From positions 10,292,014 to 10,356,013 of the forward strand of contig OY743169.1 in the NCBI GenBank assembly GCA_963555705.1: a DNA stretch of 64,000 bases. Reading direction: 5' to 3'. Positions 22,011 through 34,629 of the stretch are shown in pieces; within the stretch, counting starts at the first letter, position 1, and each line of letters opens with the position of its first letter. The notes under the pieces were generated by a model. It was given only the letters and a program-made list of their open reading frames with translations, had not been told where the DNA came from and did not search any database. The position numbers and the translations under genes were made by a program. This DNA comes from Ligustrum vulgare. Its lineage: Eukaryota > Streptophyta > Magnoliopsida > Lamiales > Oleaceae.

Positions 22011-22596
22011 GGAATATTAAAGCAATGAGATCCTAAAAGCATCTTGTATTCTAAACATTCATAACTACTGAAAATTCAATAAGATCATCAACGATAAATA
22101 GCCAACCAGAGGGAACATTCCCTTAGATACCATTCTTCTTAGGGGCTAACAAGGTATTCAAGAATCAAGATAACTGAATAGACTTAAGTTATTCTTGAAG
22201 AAAAAAATTAAGTGAAATTAAAGATTTCAAATACCAGATAAATTATAAACAAAAGATGCAACAATGTAAAACACAATTATCTTGACTTTATTGATAGCAT
22301 CACAGTCTCTTTTTTTTAAAAAAAAAAAAAAAAACCTCCAACCTTACTAGACAAGAAGTAGAGAGGATATGCTGACAAAAGCGGTAGATGAACTCGCCTG
22401 AAATTTGAAAACAAACGCTAAGAAAGGTGAAATCTGTACGGTAATGTAATTGGGGCTGGGGATGAAGTTTGTGGGTTTTGGCACTGGTGAGAAAGAGGAA
22501 AATAGACGAATGAAAGATTGGCGACACGTAGGGTTGCATGATAGAGACACGTTGAGTGTGAGATTATTTGCGACACGTTATGAATATCTATCTTTC
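22011..22596. other. Intergenic sequence with an A/T homopolymer run
   Basis: No coding signal. T and A runs at about 22310-22336 create short spurious ORFs on the minus strand. Confidence 0.35.
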
Positions 22597-25235
22597 TAAC
22601 TTCTATCTATATATATATTATAATAAAATACATACAATACATGTCAAAAAAGGAAAAACTCAATTTCTCGTCTAAACTTCTCTCTAAGAGCTTGTTTGGT
22701 AATGTGAAAAAATTTGATTTTTGTAATTTTTTAATATTTTTATGAATGTATAATTTAAAAATGTTTGAAAAATCAAAAATTGTGAGCTTGAATAAGAATG
22801 AATGGTTGAGATTGAGTTTGAAAAATTGTGGTAAATTTTTTATCCTTACCAAACAACCTCTAAATTTAAAAATTTTAAAGAATCTTTCAAGACAAGCTTA
22901 ACTAACGCAAAAAAAATAATGTAATAAATATTTTAGCAATTATTATTATACATAGCATTAGATTAATAACATCAAAATATTAATTTATTTTAATGTGTAA
23001 AATATTTTTTTTGTAATAATTATTATTCACTTGATAATTATTTTATTATATTTAAATCGAAAAATATGTAATCTATCTATCTATACATTTATAAAAACAA
23101 AATCAATGTCAAAAATAATACGCACATAGTTTCTCACCCGAAATGGTTTTCTAAATTTGAAAATCTCTGCAAAAAAATAATATGCAAGAAAAATAATGTA
23201 ATAAAATTATTTTAGCAGTTATTATGGTATATAACAATAGAATTCGTCATATGTTATTGATGATATCAAAATTTTAATTTATTTTAATGTATAAACTATT
23301 TTTTATGTAATAGTTATTATTCACTTGATAATTATTTTATTATAATTAAGTCAAAAATTATGTAATATGAATGTCAAATCGAATATCTCAACGTGAAGTT
23401 TAATACAAACTGACAAGTGAAAACAAATAATATATTATCCGTAAAAATCTTTCAATGTAAAAGTTTTTATATTTTTTAATTTTACTCAATATTTTATTCA
23501 TTTTAAATTATATCATTTAAGTTCTTTAATACTATTTATATACTATTTTTTGTATTAATTATTATTCTTTTTTAACAATTATTGTATTATTTTGAAGTCG
23601 AAAAAATATGTAATATGTGTGTCAAATCGAAGATATCTCAATTAGAAGTTTATTACAAGACAACAGTGAGATTAAACTGAAAATATATTATCCGTAAAAT
23701 CATCTCAAAGATCAAATCGTCCCGAAATTACTTGGTCTGCTTTCCCTATCTAAAATCAATTATAATTTTTTTTCTAATTCCTTTTTAAAAAATTTTTCTC
23801 AATATCACATAAATATTTTTTTTCAAAAATAGAAAATGAAAGAGAATAAAATAAGAGCGCTCATCGATCTATTTTTTTTTTCTTTTCATTTGAATAAAAT
23901 TCTGAGTGTATATCACTGATATATCTATTTTTTCACTTATTACAAATTCTAATCAAATGTAATTTTATTTTCTCACTTTAAGTTTTAAGTCAATTTAAAT
24001 TACAATGTTTAAAGAATTTTTTTGGAACAGTAAACATACTATAAAAAAAAATTAAGGTATGTACTATTACACATTTTTTTGTAATTAATTGTCTTCTTTC
24101 ATTTCTTATTCTTAATTAAATATATATTAATATTCATTTCATATGTTAACATTTGAAAATCAATTATAATTTTTTTTTAAATTCGTAAATTTTTTTTTTA
24201 TCAATATCACATAAATATTTTTTCTTTAAAAATAAAAAATGAAAGAGAATAAAATTGAAGCGTTCATTGATTTATTTTTTTCTTTCCTTTTTATTTTAAT
24301 AAAATTATGAGCGTAAATTTTCTAGAACGGTAAAGATACGAATTGTAAAAAAAATTTAAGGTATGTGTAATTGTATTTTTTTTTTGTAATTAATTGTCAT
24401 CATTCTTTTTTTATTTTTAATTAAATATTTATTTTATATGTTAATATATAAAATCGATATATGTGAGTAACAAATGATCGTGTATTGTACGAGTGTAACC
24501 CTAGAACAAGACAAAATCTGAATTTTTTGTTGAGTTGAGATGACGACGAACCCTCGCTTGTTTTCATCTTTTTCAGATCAACACAGCTACACGCTACAAT
24601 TCCAAGTCCCAAGTCCACCGCCTGCATAGTCAAATACGACTATGCCTATTTGACACATTAAAAAAATCTGATTATTAGTAAAGAGAAAAACAATTTAAAT
24701 AAAAAAAATCCTATAAAGATCATAAATTTCTAATTATATACTTCCTCTGTCCCACAAAGATAGATTTGTATACTATTTTCGTCCGTCTCACAAAGACATG
24801 CCACTTACTATAATGACATGTATTTAATTTTTCATTTCCTCATATACCCCTAGTTAATGTACCTTAGTAGTTAATTTCAATGTCAATTTAATGGCATGTA
24901 GTTTGAATGAATTAACGAGTTTTTGAAATTAACATAAGGGTATATTTGAAAAAGTATAGATAAATTTATTATTTCAATTATATTAACTACCATTTCTTAA
25001 TCTGTGTAAAAATGTGAATATGTCTATCTTTGTGGGACGGAGAGAGTATATGTTACATTTCCTATTTTGATTAATTGTCTTTTTTAAAGTTTTGAATTTG
25101 ATAATATTTTATATTAAAATGTTATTTTTTATGTTTTTATTTGATATAATTATATAATTAACATATTTTTATAAATTTTGATCTAAATCACTATCACAAA
25201 TATAATTTCTTGCATCGCAAGGATGAAAATATTAG
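22597..25235 (+). repeat. AT-rich diverged repeat block, possible non-autonomous Helitron
   Basis: Non-coding and very AT-rich, with at least two families of internal repeats. One (TTATTCACTTGATAATTATT, then TTAAGTCAAAAAT...TATGTAATATG) appears near 22980-23080, 23270-23470 and, diverged, near 23540-23720. Another occurs at about 23756-24150 and again at 24161-24445 (ATCACATAAATATTTTTT, AAAATGAAAGAGAATAAAAT, GTAATTAATTGTC). TCTATCTATATATA starts near 22597 and 23073 resemble Helitron 5' ends. The 3' side has a hairpin CTTGCATCGCAAG (25209-25221) about 10 bp before ATTAG|T (25231-25236), similar to a Helitron CTRR-T end but not exact. No Rep/helicase is present. Confidence 0.35.
24741..25046. 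mobile_element. Stowaway-like MITE (306 bp)
   Basis: Ends CTTCCTCTGTCCCACAAAGA and TCTTTGTGGGACGGAGAGAG are inverted repeats, flanked by TA (24739-24740 and 25047-25048). The family is related to the MITE at 19571 but the body is diverged. It is nested in the AT-rich repeat block. Confidence 0.9.
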
Positions 25236-26684
25236 TTATTAGTAAAATACATAGTTGAGAATATTTGTTACTTAGATATTTAGATAAAAAATCTAACAAT
25301 CTGAATTATAATTTATATCAAAGAGGGACTGTATATAAACTTTCATTTCCCAATAAAAATCATTTATTATTGATGCATGTATACGCTTTTTTGCTTCTTC
25401 CAGTCTAGAGTTTGTCTAGACGATAAATATTTCAAAAGTACTTCTTTTGCCTTTGTTTAAATCTCATTTGTCATAAATAATGTATTTTACTATTTTATAA
25501 TAGTGATTTTGGAGAATGTACTGTTAAAAATACTTATATTTACATGCAAGCTATTTATTGGTGTAATATGTGATTTAAAATGAATGTTTGAGTAATGAGT
25601 ATCAAACGGGATTTATCTTTTTATTACTTTCAAGGCAATATAAAATTGGAATAATTAGACTATATATTACTTCTTTATTTCCATATTGAAAAAATCATAG
25701 TATTAGTACTATTTGTAATATTACATAATTTCATTTCTCATTTTAGAAAAATATCGAGTTTCAGGAGAGAGAATATTTTTTTTTTAATTATTTGTTAATA
25801 TGAAAACCTTATATTCAAGGATGTCGAAAAGAGAGAAGATAATTAATAATTAATTTAACTGATTATGGTAAGCATAATTGTAGGAATGTGATTTACATTT
25901 AAAATAGAATAATAATGATAATTATGAAAATTACAATTAATCAAATATAACATTAGTAAATGAGACATTACAAATTCTAAGCGTACTTGAGTATTATAGA
26001 CGTAGTAATAAGAGTATTTCATTACTAATTGATATGTATTTAAAGTGATTATCAAATATTACGATTTGTATAATAAAGTACAGTGTTTAGAAAATCGAAA
26101 ATAGGTTCGAACCGAAAAAAGCAATGAGTCAAGGGTCAAAAGGTCCGACCGGGTCGAACATGTTTCAATTAACCGTTTTCTTGTATGGTCTCGTATAAAG
26201 ATTGAATTTAGAAGGCTTTTGTTTTTTTATTTTAATAATAAAAACTATCAAATATATATTTTTTATTACCAAAATATAAAATGTTAAAATAATTCTGAAA
26301 ATGTTTACTCTGACCTTCAGCACGAAGCCCTATTTGTTTGGTCGAATTAAATTAACGAGACTATGTATTTTCTCGTCAATCAATTCAAGTAGAAATCTAC
26401 GTCTAATCTTATATATCGGTGCATGTCACTCTTTACTAACAATAATTAATTAATTCTCTCGCTCGATCAAAAATATGTCTCAAAAACTTTTAACTCGGGT
26501 AAAGACATCTAACCCAACTGATCAAATATAAACGGAAGACAACATATATTGTCTTTTAAGAGACAACATTCTCATTGATTCGTTCATTAAATCTAGCTTC
26601 AGATCTTTAAGGTAAGAAAGAATGTTATGATAACCAGAGTCTTTCTCTCCTACATCACATGGGTTAGGAGAAAATTCTCCATCG
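25236..26684. other. AT-rich intergenic sequence downstream of the DYW PPR gene
   Basis: No ORF with coding character. It includes the likely 3' UTR of the minus-strand PPR gene just left of 26685. Short palindromic or repeated A/T patches occur, but I can name nothing specific. Confidence 0.35.
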
Positions 26685-28625
26685 TCACCAATAATCGTTG
26701 CAAGAGCACGTTCCTCCATAGAAATGGTGGAAACGGTTCGTGTCTCTTAAGATAATTTTGCTCCCCGTTACTTCGGATACATACTTCATCCAAGTATGAC
26801 AATCTCCACAAACACGAAGATTTTTCGTGATTCGAATTGGCGATCCCGACCCCCGATGAATAAGTGCAAATACTGTTGCAAGTCTCTCACTATGCCCACA
26901 CACCCACTTCACCTTCATTTCCTCATCTATGTCATGAAGAACTGCTCCTGTATCAGGTTTATATCCCCTTTTCTCCATAGCTTCTGTCAATTCATTCCAT
27001 ACTTTCGTATACTCGTCCGAAGCACGAAACTCGAAGCTCCCACCTGCCACAAAACTGTGAATCCTATCCTTAATCTGTATCCAACTGCATCCAGCTTCCT
27101 TCTTGATTCCCCTCTGCTCCATCAACTCTCTCACCATATCAACTTTATCCCACATTCCTTCATTTGCATAGATGTTTGACAGTAGAACGTAGTTTCCGGG
27201 GTTGTTCGGTTCGATCTTGAACAACTGCTTCGCGACGAGTTCGGCACGCGAGACGTTACCGTGCAGTCGACAAGAATTAAGCAATGATCCCCAAATACTG
27301 CCACTCGGATTCATAGGCATTCTTTTGACTACCTGCATCGCCTCGTCGAGCTTGCCAGCTCTACCTAGTATATCAACTAAACACGCGTAATGCTCTAAAT
27401 TCGGTACGATTCCGAACTCTACTTGCATCCTCTCGAACAACAGTCGACCCTCGACTGTCATCCCAGCATGACTACAACCCGAAAGTAGTGAAATAAAGGT
27501 CACCTCATCTGGCCTAAATCCAGCTGCAACCATCTCCTTAAATGCTTCCATTGCCTCTGCCATATATCCATTGATAGCATAACCATTTATTGAAGTGTTC
27601 CATGAAGTTAAATCCTTGTATATCATTCCATCAAACACACTCCTACAGTACTCTAATTCTCCACATTTTGCATACATATCTAGAAGTGAATTTAGCACTA
27701 GGAGATCTGGTGATTTTTCAGATTTAATGATTTGAGCGTGTATCTCTTTACCGATATAAAGTGCCGTGAGTCGAGCACAAATCGCTAAAATTGTAGTCAA
27801 ACTAACCCAACTAAACCTCAATCCCGCGTTTTGCATTCGCCGAAATGTTTCAAAAGCCTCAAAGACCTGATCTTTCTTAACAAATCCAGCAATCAACGAA
27901 TTCCAAGTAACAACATTTCGCTCTGGCATTTCTTCAAACACGTGCAATACGTCTTCAAAACTCCCACACTGAGCGTACAGCCTCAAAAGAGCATTATGCA
28001 CTACTTGATCAGGTTCTTCGTTAGCCTTTATGATCTGAGCATGTACACCTTTACCAATTCTCGAGTCCAACAACTCTGAACAAGCCTTTAATGCAACCGA
28101 AAATGCAAAATTTCGAGGTTCAACGCCCCGTAACAACATGTTGCAATAGACAAGCAAAGCTTCTTTAACCTTACCATTTTTCGAATATCCAATAGCCATT
28201 GCCACCCAAACTGATTCAGGAAAATGCTCCATCTCCTCAATGTCATGTTCAAAAACACGAGTAGCCTCATCCACGAGGCCACAAACCGAGAAAAGAGTTA
28301 TGAACTTGGATTTCAATATGGGATTTTTGAGAAAACTCTTGTTATGTTTCAATAGATAAAGGTAAAGTTTATGAGCATGGTCTAAAGATTTTCTTGAAAT
28401 GCAAGCATGTAATAGGGTGGTGTAGGACTCAAGATTGGGTGATCCAATTGGGGTTCTAGATTGATGGGATTGTAATACAAGGTGAAGGGCTTCATCTAGT
28501 TTACCTGATTTGGACAAAAACTTCAAGGTTGAATTCAGAGGATTTTGTTTTGATTTTTGTTTAGAAAGGATGAGACTTGGATGGACAGTTGAGTTAGTTG
28601 AAAGAGAAACCGAAACACCAAACAT
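26685..28625 (-). CDS. CREF3: DYW-type pentatricopeptide repeat protein, CREF3-like plastid RNA editing factor
   Basis: Intronless, 646 residues. The N-terminus is rich in Ser/Thr/Lys without acidic residues, suiting an organelle transit peptide. PLS-type PPR repeats run from about residue 30 to 460 (for example VVTWNSLIAGFVKKDQVFEA, DLTSWNTSINGYA, PDEVTFISLLSGCSHAG). Then come E/E+ motifs (GCSWIQIKDRIHSFVAGG) and a full DYW deaminase domain: HSE near 578-580, CGDC at 606-609, HHF, CSC and the terminal DYW. DYW proteins bind a cis element in an organelle transcript and convert a C to U. The C-terminal half closely resembles Arabidopsis At3g14330 (CREF3, associated with psbE editing). That orthology is from memory and not computed. 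All deaminase zinc and catalytic residues that I can check are present, so the gene looks functional. Confidence 0.93.
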   Translation of the reverse strand: MFGVSVSLSTNSTVHPSLILSKQKSKQNPLNSTLKFLSKSGKLDEALHLVLQSHQSRTPIGSPNLESYTTLLHACISRKSLDHAHKLYLYLLKHNKSFLKNPILKSKFITLFSVCGLVDEATRVFEHDIEEMEHFPESVWVAMAIGYSKNGKVKEALLVYCNMLLRGVEPRNFAFSVALKACSELLDSRIGKGVHAQIIKANEEPDQVVHNALLRLYAQCGSFEDVLHVFEEMPERNVVTWNSLIAGFVKKDQVFEAFETFRRMQNAGLRFSWVSLTTILAICARLTALYIGKEIHAQIIKSEKSPDLLVLNSLLDMYAKCGELEYCRSVFDGMIYKDLTSWNTSINGYAINGYMAEAMEAFKEMVAAGFRPDEVTFISLLSGCSHAGMTVEGRLLFERMQVEFGIVPNLEHYACLVDILGRAGKLDEAMQVVKRMPMNPSGSIWGSLLNSCRLHGNVSRAELVAKQLFKIEPNNPGNYVLLSNIYANEGMWDKVDMVRELMEQRGIKKEAGCSWIQIKDRIHSFVAGGSFEFRASDEYTKVWNELTEAMEKRGYKPDTGAVLHDIDEEMKVKWVCGHSERLATVFALIHRGSGSPIRITKNLRVCGDCHTWMKYVSEVTGSKIILRDTNRFHHFYGGTCSCNDYW

Positions 28626-28688
28626 TTTCTGATTTTCCTATGGAATAGGAAACTAAGACTGCCACAAAACATGTCATTTCATCCCATT

Positions 28689-28696
28689 TTTATATA
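28689..28696 (-). promoter_or_regulatory. TATA box of the DYW PPR gene
   Basis: TATATAAA on the minus strand, 64 bp upstream of the ATG at 28625. This leaves a short 5' UTR of about 30-40 bases. Confidence 0.55.
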
Positions 28697-31600
28697 CATT
28701 CGCAAGTCCAAACAATGAGCTATGTACTTACAGATTTATCTTGTGCAAGAATGTGAAACAAAAATCATTCGCCATAGCTGGACGCTGGTTATGGAATGGT
28801 AACTAATGGCTCATTATGTTAAAGGTTTTTATATTTGGCCAGAAGTACCAAAATAGTTTAAGCCACATATTCCAGATAATGGCGGAGGGTGTGTCAATTG
28901 CCTACTGGGCTGCTTTGATTCATATCACTATCACTATATTAGGCCTACGCCTTTGTTAGTCCCACCAGATGAAGTTCTAATCATCTATCTCTATCGGAGA
29001 AAAATCAAGGAATGAGTCTCGTAGGATTCAAAAAAATTCTTCAATTTCTTCCAAAACCAGATAATCTTCTCCAACAGAAACGAGCTAATGTACCATACAA
29101 AATAAACTAGCTTGTTGATAGGAAACCAAAATAAATAAATAAAACAATTTCTATTTATTGTATCAAAAGTATTAAAAATACTGGACAATCTAACGGTCAA
29201 GATTGAACTAGTCGTAAATATTTTTTTTGTTAAGGCACTGTACTTTTAAATCCAAATTTTAATTACACAATTTTTCAAACCACTTTTTAACTACACATTT
29301 TTCTCTCAAATTTTTAATCACATTTTACCTAGAAAACACAAATAAAATACATTATAATGCAATTAGGGCCGCCGAACACAGCCTAAGTTCTATTTGATCA
29401 ATTGCAATTTTTTGAACTATCAAGCAATTTTTAAACGCGGTCATTTAAACTCAAATTTGCATTAATTGCTCCAGTACATCTTTACATGCTACATATAAAG
29501 ACGTATATAACAATAAATATTAATACATTTTGTAGGTAATGTATATAACAATAAAGATTAGTAATAATTGCGCTGCCAAGTTAAAGGAAACAGCAACACA
29601 GCATTCTGTAGAACTCATTGGGAAAGTAGGAACAAAATCCTAACACTACTAACATAGAAAGGTATCGAGCAAAGGATATAGAAAACACACCAACTATAAA
29701 GACAATTCACAAGACAACCATAATCCCCTCCTGCGTCTAATAGCAAAAGCAGTCTTAAGATGTCCGAATGAAATGTTTTTCCTAGGAAAGTAAATTCAAT
29801 ACTAAAGATCCGAGTCCTAGAATTTCTCAAACATGATGATATCCTTACTTTCCAAGTTCCCCACAGCCCCAAATTAGAAGTTAATCCTTCCACCATATAC
29901 GGCTTTCGGTGCTGGAAATTCTTCTGCTTCCTGTAAGATGCCCTTGGACCGGTATTCCAAGATCCCGACAGTCCCAAGCCAGAACAAGTATTCTTCTATC
30001 ATATAATACATGCACAGTGTAGTGGCAAAGATTGTGTCCAAAAAGCAATCCTTTTGTCCTCCTTGCTATTTTTTCTTGCTTTTGACAAGTAACAAAATTC
30101 GTCTGAATGAAGTCTTGTTTTCAAATCAACACCTAATCCATATGAAGAATCTGGAGTTCAACTCGAGAAATAATACATATAATGATAGAAACAGAATCAT
30201 GAGCATTAACAATCGGAACAGGAGAAATAATAAGCCTTTCACATCAGTTACCTAGGTTGATAATAAATTACTCGACCTCGCAGTATAGGAAACTTGGGTA
30301 AGCCTTGTACCTTAACAAACAGGGAAAGGTGGCGTAAAGTGCCATCTTCTTCCTCGATATATTCAACAGGGAAACAGCTGCTAAATTAAGGGCATCACAT
30401 CTTCAACAAAGCAACGATGCAGTAAAATTCATCCAAAATCACGAGACAGGAACCTGTAGCTGTTTCTGCTTTTACGGGCGACCTCCAGAAGATAAGCAAC
30501 AGTTACACATGGATAGGGCACCACGGAGTTTTCCAAAAATCACACACAAAATAGAAGTGTTTTTCTACACCACAAGTCAATCTATCATTGGGATTTTCCG
30601 TGTCATAGAACACACCTATCAGTTGTCGTCCTTTGGCGATAAACTTAGCCACTTGTCCTCGCTGACTTTTTTTCTCGCCAGAAGTCAATCTTGAAGCTAA
30701 CATTTACAATGTCATGAATGACACGTCACCTCGCAGGTTGACACGGACCTTTTGGAAAGCTTTTCATCAATGGAAATACTCTTAACAGAGGGAACGCAAA
30801 TGCAAAGTAAGCACCATATACAATTATTATAGAACACAAGAACAAGAGTTTTTATTACACAACTATACCATGCTAGACCAAATGCAAATTGACCAAATGG
30901 TCCAAAATGCACAAGGCAGTGTTTGGCCCTGCACGGCCATGCAAGTGTGCAATCTATATTGTTTGGTCAGCAGCTTGTAGGAGGAATCTATGATGCACCT
31001 ATCTTACAACACTGTCCACCTATTTCCGTGGAATCAAATGGAAAAAAATGTTGAAGATGCCACAGAACACAAAATATATCAAGAGAACAATGCGCTGGGC
31101 CATTTCTGTGAGCGCATACCGAGAGCTACTAATACAACCAGAGGAGATTGGGGAAAAAAATTAATCAGTCCCCTGCCTCCCACTTTTCTATTTTCCAAGG
31201 AAAATCAAAGAGAAAAGGCGAATGTCGCATTTAAACTCTTTATTGAAATTGTTCCAGTCTGCCATGTAAGCACCTTACAAAAGGATGCAGCAAAAAGAAT
31301 GAACTCATTTATCGGTTGACTTTAAAACTAAATAAGTGACATCATATTAATTAGATGATTGAGATTAACTGGCGCAGCAGAACCTTCAGAAATTTTGGCA
31401 AATAAGCCCGTGGCTTGTAAGGCATGGACGCAAAGAGTTGAAATAAGCCACTTAAGGTTTGACTTGCTTGGTTCTTACTTTGTGTGGGACCTACTCCTGT
31501 ACATTTTAAACCACAATTGGTGGGACCCATGACTTATAACCACGGCCCTATTTTCCAAATATGCTCTCGTCTTTTACTGAGCTGTGATCAGCTCAGCACT

Positions 31601-31880
31601 ACCCCTCAACTGTTAAGCCACAAGAACCTACAATTTGTGACAATCAGCTATCAGTATGACAATAATACTCTCAAGGGTATTGCAGAAGGCTCAAGCAGAC
31701 CTCAAGAACAACTTAAGCAAGAAAATATACATGTTAGTTCCGGCTACAACAGAACAAAATCAGCAATTTCTGCCCCAGCAACCCTGAAATGACTTCGGTA
31801 CCAAAATTGGGCCCCTTTATAATTTTCCCCACAATTATAATCAGGCCTCTGAATTACCCAAAAGTGGCCTAGTGAATGAT
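28697..31880. other. Intergenic region, no recognised gene
   Basis: Only short ORFs. Two patches are less AT-rich and could be exons of a transcript I cannot reconstruct. 29615-29977 minus carries a 120-codon ORF without recognisable domain. 30503-30703 minus carries a 66-codon ORF containing GQVAKFIAKGRQLIGVFYD, coding-like in composition but unmatched. Spliced 3' UTR or a non-coding RNA on the minus strand is possible. I see no TE ends. Confidence 0.3.
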
Positions 31881-31888
31881 GTTGCAAA

Positions 31889-34621
31889 TAGGGGTCGGCA
31901 CAGGTCAGATTGGGTCGGTGACATTTCGGGTTGGATCGAAGGTCAACCCGAAATCTAAACCAATTGGGGGGTCTAATCATGTTTGGGTTGGTTCGATCAA
32001 AAATCATCCAGCACAATCACTGCTACAAAATCACCACAAATCCCAGCCCAACACCACAACTACCTCTGATCCTCCACCACAAATCACCACCTCCTTCGCC
32101 ATCACCGTCACCATAGAAATATCAAAAAAAAAAAAAAAAAAAATCTTTCAAAAAATTTTTAAAAAACAAAATACAAAAATCACCACATAATCAAAATCCC
32201 ACATGAACTGTTCCCAATTCACAATAAATGGTCTCCAAATTTTTTTATTTTTTCCCTTCCCTTTTTTTTGTTTCATTTGATTTCCATCTAACCTGGAAAC
32301 ATTGTGTTGATGGCTAAAGATGGAGAAAAAACAAATCTGAAATCTTCTTTCAATCATCCATAACTGTTCAGTCAAAACAATAATTCATTTTGACCAAATC
32401 ATTTGGTTTCCTCCGTTTATTTCAAGGCATATCTCATTGATCTCGCGTGAACTGTGGTGCATCAATTTGTAGTGATGGTGGTGGCGGTGGTGGATAGACT
32501 CATGGCACAGGGAAGTCTACTGGAATTTGAAGGCAGCAAACCCAGTGTATGGGTTCTTTAGGCAGAGCAACATTTCATCGTGAATGACGTGGCGGGGGTG
32601 AGAAGATAGAGGATATAGAGGATTGCTTCGTCAGAGAATCAGAACCATTTTACAACAACCCAATTTCTGGTTATAAAGTGAACGTAAGTTACGTAACATG
32701 GATCTCTTCAATCCCTAAGCCTAAATTGGTTTCTAATCTATCAAAGAACAATCATCTACTACCTAAAATGCAAGATTCCTTCAAACTACTTCCCAGTGCA
32801 GTGATTATACGAATATAGCAAGGCAAACAATAATACCATCGATGGCGGGAGAAACACTGAGATGAAGTGTGGGATCACACTGTCATGAGTTCAGATGTGA
32901 TCTTACTTGCATCTTACCAGCTCGCCCCTTCCAGTACAGCCAAAAAAAAAAAAAAAAAAATCTATATATATGAACATGAAATTCCAAATAAAAGACAGCA
33001 GTTTTCGTGAGTCTGGGAGTGCTAAAGTTGAAGAAGAGTAGTAATAACCTAGTATGGATTGTCTGCACGTGCTGCTTTGCTTTGTATTCAAAATTGAATG
33101 TGGATAGTTCTCATGCAGCAATCACCTTTAGGCCTTGCCAAAGCCCTAAAGAATCCTGTTGAGATGAAGGATTGATGCACGCATTTGAGAAGCTGTAACT
33201 GTTGTGCAGTATCTTATTTGGCTGGACAAGCAGCTGATTCAGAAGATGAAAAGAGAAGAGTTCAAATCCTGCACAATGCTCATTACTGCTTGCCGTTTAA
33301 ATTCAATTAAAGACTGCAATTAAATTCTTTAGCTTGATGCTAATCAGGTCGTGGAATACAATACACCTGAAATGCTGCTACAAAATGTAAATAGTGCATT
33401 CTTTAAGATGATTCAGAGCACAAGGACTGCAAATGCTGAATACTTAAGCAGCTTAGTACTTAGAGGAGGAGGAGAGAAGGTGACAACAAATTAGAAAGAG
33501 AAAAACAACTCGATAGGCAAAGGAATTGACTGGCCTCTTCTAGATAGTAGATAGGCTGCTGCTATGCAGTTTGCCCTTGCTGTTAGCTTGACTTTTTCAC
33601 AGAATGACCTTTTGCAATGGGAAATTGACGATGGAGCTTATTAAAGAGAACTTTGATCAGTATCAGGTTCCCCAGGATAGATGGCGGTCAGCTCTATACA
33701 AAAAGATTAAAGGTCTATTCATCTCGAGTATGCTCGAAACGGAACAGTCTTCATCACGAGGACAATTTTACAGGTGACCGAATGTTGGATTACGAGTTAA
33801 TGCAACATCAACTTCCCATATATCACCTTAAGGACAAGGTGGTTCTTTGGGGTGGCAGTATTGATAAGCCTCCAATACGATACACTTATTCTAGAAGAGC
33901 CCAGAAGACTCCAGGGCAGCTTGCAACAGAAAAGGATCAACAAAATTCAATTAACAATGCCAGCTGAAATAACAGATTAGTTACAAGAAAGGTTATAAAC
34001 ATAGATGAAGGAGGTGAGGATTCCGCAGGCAGAAATTGAGAGGAAACTAATGGAGACAATTGGCCTCTCCAAAGCCAAATATTTTTATTTTACATTCATA
34101 GATGTTCAGTACAATTCCATAGATTTACATACTGAGATATTATCTACAAAGTAAACTTTGAATTTACAGTACTTCACAATAGCAGAAATATGAGTCTTCA
34201 TTCCAGTTATTTGAATTCTGATGTTGGTCTCATATTTCTCCTGTCTCTGTTGGAGTCAGTCTTGATACAGGGATCTATCAATTACAAATCCACAGGATCA
34301 TCAACAGCAGCATTCAGATTCCTTAGAACTTTAACAGCAGGCCAGCAGGAGAAAAGAAGAAGATTGATGGACTTAGAACCGTGCCTGGGCGGGTTTAGGA
34401 ATTGTGAGGGTGCTTGGTTGGGCTTCGGAAATTGTGATGAAATGGTTTAAATTAACCTTAAATTGTCTTAAAATAAATAAATAAAAATAAAAAAAACTAC
34501 CACCAAACCAAATTTTCAAGTTGGGTCCAAAGCCCAACCCAAGAATAGAACTGAATGGGCTCAATACCGACCCAAACGGAAAACAGTCAGCTCGGTTTGT
34601 CAGGTATTTTGCCCACCCCTA
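31889..34621. mobile_element. hAT-like non-autonomous DNA transposon (2.7 kb)
   Basis: The left end TAGGGGTCGGCA and the right end (reverse complement TAGGGGTGGGCA) form an 11/12 terminal inverted repeat. Both ends carry subterminal GGGTCGG/GGTTGGG motifs, as in many plant hAT elements. The flanking 8-mers GTTGCAAA (31881-31888) and ATTGCATA (34622-34629) agree at 6 of 8, the length hAT transposases duplicate. No transposase is encoded. A 104-codon plus-strand ORF (33653-33967) contains LKDKVVLWGGSIDKPPIRYT, faintly like a retroelement pol C-terminus. Poly-A runs occur at about 32127-32143 and 32941-32960. Confidence 0.5.
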
Positions 34622-34629
34622 ATTGCATA

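Noticed and set aside
26108..26124. tRNA T-arm-like GGTTCGAACC
   Set aside because: No acceptor, D or anticodon arms can be built around it.
26522..26719. 65-codon ORF overlapping the end of the DYW PPR gene
   Set aside because: A different frame from the DYW domain and mostly 3' UTR. No homology recognised.
31876..32190. 104-codon ORF at 31876
   Set aside because: It spans the hAT-like left end and a poly-A tract. No coding character.
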